Translations under genes and position numbers: made by a program | Assembly: GCA_000402775.1 (NCBI GenBank) | Contig: AQSC01000046.1 | Span: 1-29,397 of the forward strand | Source: Euryarchaeota archaeon SCGC AAA252-I15 | GTDB taxonomy: Archaea; Altiarchaeota; Altiarchaeia; IMC4; SCGC-AAA252-I15 | Direction of reading: 5' to 3' | Length of the DNA stretch: 29,397 nucleotides | Part shown: piece after piece, positions 1 through 8,500 of the stretch | Layout: each line of letters opens with the position of its first letter | Numbering within the stretch: position 1 is the first letter of the stretch | The notes under the pieces: model-generated | Told to the model about the DNA's origin: nothing | Databases searched by the model: none | What the model saw: the letters and a program-made list of their open reading frames with translations, nothing else

Positions 1-1
1 A

Positions 2-508
2 ACAATCGGCGGGGAAGTAGCATCCGGAAAAAGCACCCTGGCGAAAAAACTCGCCAAAAGGCTTGGAGTGAAACACATATCAGCGGGTGCGATTATGCGG
101 GAGTTGGCGAGTGAGAAAAAGATGAGTCTCCTCGAGTTTTCCAAGTACGCGGAATCCCACCCTGAAATCGACAAGCTTATTGATGAGCGGCAGAAGGAAC
201 TCGCATCTCACGGTGATTGTGTTGTTGAAGGTAGGGTTTCAGCACATATTATTCCAGCAGACTTTAAGGTTTGGCTTAAAGCCGATATTTCAGAGAGGGT
301 GTTGAGGGCTCGTGGTCGCGGAGATGGTGACGTAGGCCTTGTTGATGCTATCAATTTGCGGGAGGCTAGTGAGCGGAGGCGTTATAAGGAGTTTTACGGT
401 ATTGATTTGGATGATTTCTCCGTTTTTGACTTGGTTTTAGACACCACGCAAATCGGTATTGAGCAGATGGTCGATATTGTTGAAAATCAGGTTAGAAAAC
501 TGTTGTAG
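2..508 (+). CDS. cmk: Cytidylate (CMP) kinase, archaeal type, 5'-truncated by window edge
   Basis: This enzyme phosphorylates CMP/dCMP to the diphosphate in pyrimidine salvage in the cytoplasm. The frame is open from base 2, so the start lies outside the window. The first visible residues include a P-loop, GEVASGKST, followed by KHISAGAIMRELA and then MSLLEFSKYAE, which is the typical order in archaeal CMP kinases (HISAG, MSLEEFSKYAE). A DERQKELA stretch and VVEGRVSAH follow, matching the NMP-binding and core regions of this family. The C-terminus is complete, ending in a TAG at 506-508. Archaeal family members are about 180-190 residues, so only the first few residues are missing. The next gene begins 53 bases downstream. 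The assignment to a small P-loop nucleotide kinase is secure, and CMP specificity rests on overall resemblance to archaeal Cmk. Confidence 0.88.
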   Translation, partial: TIGGEVASGKSTLAKKLAKRLGVKHISAGAIMRELASEKKMSLLEFSKYAESHPEIDKLIDERQKELASHGDCVVEGRVSAHIIPADFKVWLKADISERVLRARGRGDGDVGLVDAINLREASERRRYKEFYGIDLDDFSVFDLVLDTTQIGIEQMVDIVENQVRKLL

Positions 509-561
509 AATCTTGTTTTTTAAGGTTTCAGGGAAAATAGTTTATTGTGGTGTTTTAGGTC

Positions 562-1035
562 ATGAAACCAGTTAACGGGAATTCTTCTTGTAGGGGTCAG
601 GCGGCCATTGAGTTTATATTGACTTATGCTTGGGTTATATTGATTGTTGTGGTTGTTTTAGTGTTGGTCTGGCAGCTTGGATTATTCCAGTTGGGGGGCA
701 CTATTGAACCTGGTTACATGGGTTTTTGGGGTGTCGTACCCTCTGACTTCCGGCTCTCTGAATCTGGGGATTTCAATATTTCTTTTGCGAATTTTATTGG
801 GGCTAACGTGACAATAGAATCTGTTGCTGCGAATCATTCAGGTGTTGATGTTCTTGTTTCTCCTAGCGTTGTTGTTGAACCTGGCGAGCATGAGGTTGTT
901 GATATGTCTGGGTTTATGCCTGGTAAAGGAGGCGGCCAGTTTCAGATTTTGTTGAGTGTTGATTATACTGATTCGAGGACTGGTAACCTGCATAAGAGTT
1001 CAGGCCGCATCTGGGGGTCTTATGAGGAGACATGA
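562..1035 (+). CDS. Class III signal peptide (type IV pilin-like) secreted protein
   Basis: The product is 157 residues. A short charged N-terminus ends in CRGQAAIEF, directly followed by a hydrophobic helix (about residues 19-41). This is the archaeal class III signal: a prepilin peptidase cuts after the Gly, before QAAIEF, and the helix forms the core of a pilus-like filament or anchors the protein. The remaining 110 residues are Val/Ser/Gly-rich with alternating hydrophobic residues, as expected for a beta-sandwich pilin head outside the cell. The stop overlaps the next start (ATGA at 1032-1035), so it is translationally coupled to the giant membrane protein downstream. That coupling suggests a shared surface or secretion apparatus, which is inference. 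No specific pilin subfamily is recognised. Confidence 0.8.
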   Translation: MKPVNGNSSCRGQAAIEFILTYAWVILIVVVVLVLVWQLGLFQLGGTIEPGYMGFWGVVPSDFRLSESGDFNISFANFIGANVTIESVAANHSGVDVLVSPSVVVEPGEHEVVDMSGFMPGKGGGQFQILLSVDYTDSRTGNLHKSSGRIWGSYEET

Positions 1036-4000
1036 TGAGTAATGGTGGCAGGCGGATTAGGTTAACGCTTTTTTCGTTGGCTTTAGTTTATCTTCTCTCT
1101 TTGAGTCTTGTTTCCCAGATAACTTATCCCCCCAAGGAGAATACTGGTGGTGAGGATATTTGGGCTGTGGGAGTCAACTATATTGAAGGCTTATTCATGG
1201 ATATGGCCCAGCAGGTTACTCCTGATCTTATACAATGGATTACTGAGAATCCGGTGATTTATGACACGACTTCATCCCCTCCCATACCAGACTCAGGATA
1301 TCAGGGGCTTACGAAATTAATATTAAAAATTATTTTGATACCTTACCAGATTCTAATATTGTTGACCGGCATTTACATAGTTTACGCTTCTGTTGTTCCG
1401 AGAAAAAGGGCTTTTGCAAAGCATTATCTTACTCGGCTGATTGTCGGCATGGTTTTGACGGGGCTTTCACCGATTATTTTCCAAGTTTTGTTGGAGATTG
1501 AGCATGGCTTGTTGCTGGCTTTAATCCAGACTAGTGTGGGGTCTGCTGGTGGGACGTGTCACGGAATGACTCCTGAAGACTGCTTAGACCACATTGGCGG
1601 GGTAGTAAGCCTTATGACCGCCTCCATGTTCGTAATGCCTTACACTTGTGCTTTAGGCGGTTTAGGGTTGATAATAGTTATTGCAAGCTATGCTGTAGTG
1701 TGGCTTAGGTGGGCTGTTGTAACTGCTTTGGGCATAATCTTTCCGGCGACCATCTTCCTGTACATGTGGAATTATACCCAAGGCATAGGCCGTAAGCTTA
1801 TGAAGTATACTTTCATCTGGATTTTCATGCCGATTGTTCAGGCATTTTTTATTGTATTACTGGCCGAATCCGCAAGTAATTGGATGTCTCTCCAAGGCGC
1901 AATTATGGCTCTTGGAAGCTTTATCGGGGTTATGCTTTCACCCTTAATCCTGACGGGACTTCTAAAGGTTGTTGGAAGCATGACAGTCATGGTCGGTAGT
2001 AAAACTCAGTCGCCTTTTTTAACTGGTGCGGGCCACCTCATGATGGGTCACGGACCTTACTCCCTCTCTTCCGCAGCTTCAATGAAACTTCATAGAGACT
2101 CTCGTTTAAGGCAGGAAGGTCAAAGTCCTGGTGGCGTTCCCGGAGCCAAGCAGAGGCCTTCAGTAGGGGTTGGGGGCGGAGTTATGGGTGCTTTTAGGGC
2201 GCTTCGAAGTGGTGAATCCGCTACTTCGGCATTAAAGACTGGTTTCTTTGGGACTGCGGGTAAAGGCGGCTCTAAAGCTCCTGGTGCAAGCCATCAAGAG
2301 CGGTTTGAAAAGGGGGTTAATCAATTATTCGGCGGCGGTGGTTTGAGGATCGGGTCAAGACTTAAAGGTCTTGCAAACATTGGATTATCACTCACAGCTC
2401 AGACTGCGCACGCTCACCTACTACATCCTGTAGGCTACGGATTGACAGGACTCTTCCACAAGGAAAGCGATATTGCCCCTAAATGGCTTAGGGACCCTTT
2501 AAACCAAATTGGCGAGGCCTTTTTAGAGGGTAAGCCAGTTCGGGGGGTATTACAGGGTGTTGGGTCGGGTTTGGGCGTGTGGGACAAGGATAAGGGTATT
2601 CGTCCTTGGCGGCTTGCGGGAATGGTCGGCCTCGGCCTCGGCATGTTCACCCCCATAGGCCATGTCGGGTTTGCGGCTGCTGTGGGCGGAAGCCTTCTTG
2701 GAGGCTTTGTATTCGGTCAAGGTTTGAGTATGAAGGGTGTTGCTGAAGGGTACGGTGAAGCCCGAAGACAAGGTCGGGGTGTTATCCGAAGTGCTTTGTC
2801 TTCGGCTGTGAGTGGGTTAAACATTAAGGCCGGTCTTCTAGCCAGGAAGAGGGCTAGACTTCAAAAAAGACGGAGTAGGATGAACCGCCCCATCAGAAAG
2901 CACTTGGCGAGGTACGAGGACAGGCTGGCAAAACTAGACAGCGAAGCAAGAATTGGGTTTAACGGAACCCAGTTGGTACTCAACATGCCTGACGGCTCTT
3001 CAATCGACTCGACAACTCCCACCACTGCCGCAAATGCAGAGCTTAAGAAACTACAAGAGCAGATGAATCCTTCCGGCACAACTCCCGGACTCACTCCAGA
3101 GGCAGGCACAACACTCGGCGCGCTCGTAAACGAGAGAAACACCCTGGACAATCAAATAGAACAAGTCACCCACGAATTCGATCACCTCAACAACATTGGG
3201 AAGAGTGTGGACGCTCTCGCTTCATCCGAAGGTAAAGTCCCCTTGGAGGATAAGGGAAAAGAATTGGATTTGGAGGAGAGCGCCGACAAGCTGGACGGGG
3301 AAGCTGAGGAAAGACTTGCGGATGCGGGAATGAGCTTTGACGGGCTTGACGTTACTGAAGTAAATGATCGGGCAACCCGATCTGGGAAATCAGCTAATAC
3401 AGTTATTGACGAGCATATTGACAGATTAGCACTTACACCCGCACAGAAGGCCCCGATGAAGGCTGTAGCGCATGCCGCTTATGCGGCTAATAATATCGAT
3501 GCGTTGAGAGATGCGACTGGAAGGGTTGAACATTCTGGTGACAGTAATGAAGATATTTATACTCGTGCTTCAGGACAGATAAGTCTCATGGGTCTAAGAC
3601 CCGAAGGGGAGCAGAGGAGAAAGAAAGTCGTCACTGAGGCTATCGGTATGCGGGCGCGCGCCGCTGCAAGACGCACGGTTGCCGCCGAACAGTTTGCCGG
3701 ACTTGATACGAAGCGTTTCAGTACTGAACAGCTTGAGGGTAAAAAGAAATTGCTTGAGGGGGAGCTTGCAAGGAGGGGTTTAATCGATCCTATCTCTTTT
3801 GCTCCAACTTCGATGGGGCCTAGAAACGACAACGAGCGTATGATGCTTTCAACTTTTAACAGGGTTAACAGCGACTTGACTCAGGTCGTTGGGGGTTTGA
3901 GTCCCGCCCAGGAGAGGGATGCGAAGCGTATGAAGCCTAATGCGCGGGCGAGGTCTTTGTACGCTCTCTACGTTGAAAACCATCTCAGCACTACTGATCC

Positions 4001-5504
4001 AACGGGCTCGGACAAGACTACTTTGGCTATTCAAGAAGGTCACGGTGAATTGTTAGACCGGATCGCAAAGGATCCTCACATGCGGCAAATAATTCAACTT
4101 GACGATGACCGTGAGGCTGACGTTAATACTTTGTTGCCTGGCACAATTCGCGGTGACGAGTCTTCTGACGAGCTTAACGTTAGGAGACAGCAGATAAGCC
4201 GGGCCATTCAAGACCAGGGTAGGGCCGAACACTTAATGTCCCTTGGGCCGGCGGCGACTAAGAGAGATCAAAGGGAGGAGAAGGAGTTGAGGGGTAGGAG
4301 TGATGTGGTTCTATCTCCTCTGGGATTACATCCTACAATGAATGCTACGGTGATGTCAAGGGTAACTCAGGAAGTAAGCAGGAATCAGCTTCTCGACCAG
4401 CACGTGGTCAACACGCATCAGATGACTTATGACAAGGATGGCAACTTCCACCACGTCTCCGATAAGGAGAGGGCCGTTTATGATCCTAACAACCCACTAG
4501 GACCCCACGACACTACCGCCGCCGCTGCAGATATGATAGCTGCCGGCAACTCAGAGTTTACTTGCCCTGCCCGGGAGTTGTACGACTACCGTCAGAGAGG
4601 CCGGCAAATGCGCACTTTAACGGCTAAACGAGAGGCCTTCCACACCGTGGAAGAGTACGGCGGCTCGCCCGAAATAGCGGTTCACATGAGCCAGTACGAC
4701 AGGGACGAATACAAAGCTCTTCCCACTCCCACTGGCGACTATATTGAGGATCCTGTAACGCACAGGTTCATACGCGCCCCAACACCGGGTACTGGGACAC
4801 ACAGTAAGGAGCGTCGTGAATGCTTTGTCTCGACTGTTGACGGGCTTTCGGACGAGGCTGCCGGGAATTTGCATAATGCAGGAATCAAGACTTGGGCTGA
4901 ATTAACTGCTATTTACCCTCAGCACAGGCGTATGGCGGCTAGAAACTTGAGAAGGCAAGACCAAATAGTGGCAAACAATGGGGGGGCTGTTCCATTAGCC
5001 GGGACACCTGAAAAAAGACAATACGATAAACTTGGAAGAAAAGCCGGTGAATATGAATCTACGGCAAACGCACAGGGTGAGGGGGATATTTTCAAGGTCC
5101 CTGGTGATCCAAGACACTTGGGCCTTCCAATGATTGACCAAAACGGGATTAATACCACAGTCGAAGACGTTGCTTCTGGTGCTCAATACATTGATACTGG
5201 CACTAATACTGCAGATTACCATTTAAATGCCACAACAAAAACTTATGACTATACGCCTGGTGCTGGAGAATACGAGCGGCAAGGTCTTGCACCGGTTTCC
5301 CCGGATGTTATCGATTCAGTTTACGAGTACTTGAATCCGGTTAAATTACACGGTAAAAACCATATAATACCCCTTAGAGTCTCTCGGGCTCCTCGCAATC
5401 CCGTCGTCGAACTCGACTCGGTTGAAAGGCAGCTTAAACTCGCTTCGGAGCGTGCGGGTCCAATTCAGAGGGAACTTATTTCAATACAAGATGGCATGTC
5501 ATAG
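1032..5504 (+). CDS. Giant polytopic membrane protein, TrbL/VirB6-like N-terminal domain with long hydrophilic tail
   Basis: The product is 1490 residues. The N-terminus has a signal-like hydrophobic helix (about 10-30). After an extracytoplasmic-looking loop come several membrane segments at roughly 94-122, 133-168, 192-248, 257-278 and 288-312. The spacing, and the motif around PRKRAFAKHYLTRLIVGM, recalls TrbL/VirB6-type inner-membrane channel components of type IV secretion systems. From about residue 330 a Gly-rich region leads into more than 1100 hydrophilic, highly charged residues, partly coiled-coil-like (about 610-780). Near residue 1270 the stretch GLSDEAAGNLHNAGIKTWAEL resembles a helix-hairpin-helix. 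A GAGGAG ribosome-binding site precedes the start, and ATGA overlaps the pilin-like gene. The next gene is a paralogue. Membrane topology is clear, but the secretion role is inferred from fold resemblance and the pilin neighbour. Confidence 0.75.
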   Translation: MMSNGGRRIRLTLFSLALVYLLSLSLVSQITYPPKENTGGEDIWAVGVNYIEGLFMDMAQQVTPDLIQWITENPVIYDTTSSPPIPDSGYQGLTKLILKIILIPYQILILLTGIYIVYASVVPRKRAFAKHYLTRLIVGMVLTGLSPIIFQVLLEIEHGLLLALIQTSVGSAGGTCHGMTPEDCLDHIGGVVSLMTASMFVMPYTCALGGLGLIIVIASYAVVWLRWAVVTALGIIFPATIFLYMWNYTQGIGRKLMKYTFIWIFMPIVQAFFIVLLAESASNWMSLQGAIMALGSFIGVMLSPLILTGLLKVVGSMTVMVGSKTQSPFLTGAGHLMMGHGPYSLSSAASMKLHRDSRLRQEGQSPGGVPGAKQRPSVGVGGGVMGAFRALRSGESATSALKTGFFGTAGKGGSKAPGASHQERFEKGVNQLFGGGGLRIGSRLKGLANIGLSLTAQTAHAHLLHPVGYGLTGLFHKESDIAPKWLRDPLNQIGEAFLEGKPVRGVLQGVGSGLGVWDKDKGIRPWRLAGMVGLGLGMFTPIGHVGFAAAVGGSLLGGFVFGQGLSMKGVAEGYGEARRQGRGVIRSALSSAVSGLNIKAGLLARKRARLQKRRSRMNRPIRKHLARYEDRLAKLDSEARIGFNGTQLVLNMPDGSSIDSTTPTTAANAELKKLQEQMNPSGTTPGLTPEAGTTLGALVNERNTLDNQIEQVTHEFDHLNNIGKSVDALASSEGKVPLEDKGKELDLEESADKLDGEAEERLADAGMSFDGLDVTEVNDRATRSGKSANTVIDEHIDRLALTPAQKAPMKAVAHAAYAANNIDALRDATGRVEHSGDSNEDIYTRASGQISLMGLRPEGEQRRKKVVTEAIGMRARAAARRTVAAEQFAGLDTKRFSTEQLEGKKKLLEGELARRGLIDPISFAPTSMGPRNDNERMMLSTFNRVNSDLTQVVGGLSPAQERDAKRMKPNARARSLYALYVENHLSTTDPTGSDKTTLAIQEGHGELLDRIAKDPHMRQIIQLDDDREADVNTLLPGTIRGDESSDELNVRRQQISRAIQDQGRAEHLMSLGPAATKRDQREEKELRGRSDVVLSPLGLHPTMNATVMSRVTQEVSRNQLLDQHVVNTHQMTYDKDGNFHHVSDKERAVYDPNNPLGPHDTTAAAADMIAAGNSEFTCPARELYDYRQRGRQMRTLTAKREAFHTVEEYGGSPEIAVHMSQYDRDEYKALPTPTGDYIEDPVTHRFIRAPTPGTGTHSKERRECFVSTVDGLSDEAAGNLHNAGIKTWAELTAIYPQHRRMAARNLRRQDQIVANNGGAVPLAGTPEKRQYDKLGRKAGEYESTANAQGEGDIFKVPGDPRHLGLPMIDQNGINTTVEDVASGAQYIDTGTNTADYHLNATTKTYDYTPGAGEYERQGLAPVSPDVIDSVYEYLNPVKLHGKNHIIPLRVSRAPRNPVVELDSVERQLKLASERAGPIQRELISIQDGMS

Positions 5505-8500
5505 AAGGAAAATTTTCTTCACGGTAGTGTTGGTGGTGTCTCTTTTAGCGCAGCAGTCTAGCGCATTTCCTGCCTGGGCTTTTATCCAGAATACTATAGT
5601 TCAGAGTTTTCACATTTTATCTTTTGGAGTTATTGGGCTCGTTGAGATTACCTCCGTTCTTATTGCAGCCATGGTTAAGGCTAATCCTTGCGTTTATGCG
5701 GGCCCTCTCCCAACCGACGAATGCAGTACAGTCTTGGGTGACATTCCAGTCGACGCTACTATCCGGGGTATGAATGTCTTGCTGATAAGATCCTTTATGC
5801 CCTTCTATGTGTCTTTATTCCTCCTGCTTGGACTCTACATGATTTTGATGCAAGGTTCTCCTAAAGGCAGGGCCCAGGCTAAAGCCTTTTTTGTAGACTT
5901 GATTGTTGGAATGATATTGGTTGCCACTTCCCCAATACTATTCCAGATAATCCTCAACATTTCTTCGGCGGTGTCTGAATACGTCTGGAGTGAATCAGGA
6001 GTCAATCTCGAAGACATGAAGGATTGGTGGGAAACAGGTCCTGACACTCGGACATACTGTTGTTTTTTCTTCATTTCCCTTGCATCAACAGTCAGTGCAT
6101 TCATCGTGGCGGTTTTTAGGTATTTCATGGTAATGCTTTTTGCCGCAATGTTCCCTCTAGCAGTATTCCTCTACTCATTCAGGTTTACAAAGGGTATGGG
6201 CAACACTTTAATGAGGTTTTCCTTCCTTGCGATTTTCAGTCAAGTAGTTATGATGCTGTTCCTAGTGCTCGGGGTTAAGGCGTACCAGGATTCAACCCTC
6301 GGAATCCCCGCATTCAGGGTTTTGTTCGGTATCGCTGCGATGACAGCACTTTGTTCAACACCATTAATCATGCTAAAAGTCATGCATTGGCTTGGAGGAG
6401 CAGTATACGCCTACTCCTCGAGAGGAGGGGGGGAAGGCATTCGAATGGTTTCACAGCTCATGCGGGGGAGAGACCTAGCTACCGCAATAGTTACTGCCGG
6501 CGGCCGATACCAGACCACCCACACCCTCGGAATGTATGAGGCTGGGGGAGAGCGTATGAAGTCTCCTGGATGGGGTCAGATGGCGGATGGGTTAGGTGAA
6601 CGCCCCGGTTTCCCCCACCGCGGGGCGATTGGTGGGGGCGAAGCATATGATCGAGGACACCGGAAGGGCAGGCTAAGGACTGGGTCGTCTCTCGTAGCTC
6701 TTATGGGTGGGACTTCCGGATTGGAAGGTTCCGCGGTTAGTCCTGGATTAGCACCCTCGCCTGGATTACCTATTGGGGGGGTGACTCCTAAAGCAACGAG
6801 GAGGCTGAATTTTCCACCACCCCTACCACTTTCCACTCCAAGTTCTAAATCTTCTGGAGGTGTACGGCATGCAGCAGCAAAAATCTCTCCGCATTTTTTA
6901 CAACCTTCAGATTCCACTTCGATCGGTGCTGGAGTATCCCTTAGTAAACAATCAACAAAGCCGATTCAAATCAAGTCCGGAAAAGGTGTTGTACAACCAG
7001 GATCCTCCAAACCCATTAGAATGCCCCGAAAAGTAGACCCTAGAAAAGCCGCTGGTGACGCTCAAAGCGCTGGGAGGGCTTCTGCAAGTAAGGCAGTTGA
7101 AGGGATAGGAAGTCGAATTGGGGCGATTAATAAGGATGCTAACGCCCGGATTGACGCTGCTAGAAGGGCGGCTAACAAACAAATGAATTCCTTAAGATAT
7201 GGTGAGAGTCCTCTCGTCGCCCAACAAGAAGGAGGTGAAGATGTAGGGGAACCTCAAGTCCCAGAAGGGCTGTTCAACTCCATGAAATACAAAAAACCAA
7301 GGACACCTCCCAAACCAACCCCTCAACCGGAAACACCCCCTCAACCAGGATATAAACGCCCGCCACCCTGGTTTAACGAAGCGAAGAAATTAGGAATCGC
7401 CAATAAAAACATGAAACACCTTGCGCAAATGAGCCACACTAAAGCACAACAAACCCTCCGAGGACTTGAAAAAGCAAGTGAGAAACACGGCAAGAGTCCT
7501 GACGAGCTTCTCACAAAATCAATGAAGAGGGAAAGAGTTGAGGGCAAAACACCCAGCCCACGCAGAACACCTGCAAAACCCAGCCCACGCAGAACACCCC
7601 CAACAGAACACGGTATTCCCACTGGTCCTGCCAGACCTCGAACAGTACATGAAATGCACGATCACTTGAAGACTCATGGTGCGACCCGGTCAGACCGGGT
7701 TAATATGACTGAGGAACTCCTCCAACGCAAGTTAAGCTCGCGGGAAGAAAAGTCCGTTTTAAAAGCTCACGATGTTGGGGGGAAGATAGATGATCTTACA
7801 GGACGGGAGAAGATTGCTAAAGGAAGGGAAATGTTGGGCACATTCCGAGATGAATACGAGGGGCGAGGATTACCAAAAGATGAGGCTCGAAGTCAAGCTC
7901 GAAGTGACGTCCAAAAAATAATGGACGCGGGAATTGCGGGATATGGGTTTGGAGAATTTCAAGAATTCGATGAAACGAAAAAATCCAAATATTATGGCCG
8001 TCCAATAGAGCCTGATGACTTTTTAGAACATCCAAAGGTATTTGGTACTGTTGGTAGTAGGGATGAGTTACACCCCCGAAAACATGCTGACCGGCCGATA
8101 GAACCAAGAGACTTTATCAAACCATCAAAACAGTTGGATGAATTAGACGACACTTATGAAGGAGTTAAAGGGGAAGGCATGAAACCTCCCTACCCACCAC
8201 CTAAGAGTAAGCCAGACCGTCCAGGTCCTCCAATAAAACCTGAAGACTTCGGCCTTCCTGAATCACCCAAGCCTTCTGGGAAACCTCTTAGAGATCCTTT
8301 TGAGGTTCAACCTTCTAAGACTAAGCCTACTCCTCGTCGAGACCCCGGGAAACCTTCAAGGGCCCCCCTTAAACCACCACAACTTAATGACTTACCTGAT
8401 TCAACACAACCCCTTTCAGAAATGAAGCCTGAAGATATGGTCCATTATGATGGCGAGCATTGGTATGGTTTCACTGGATATGATACCAAGCACCCTGAAT

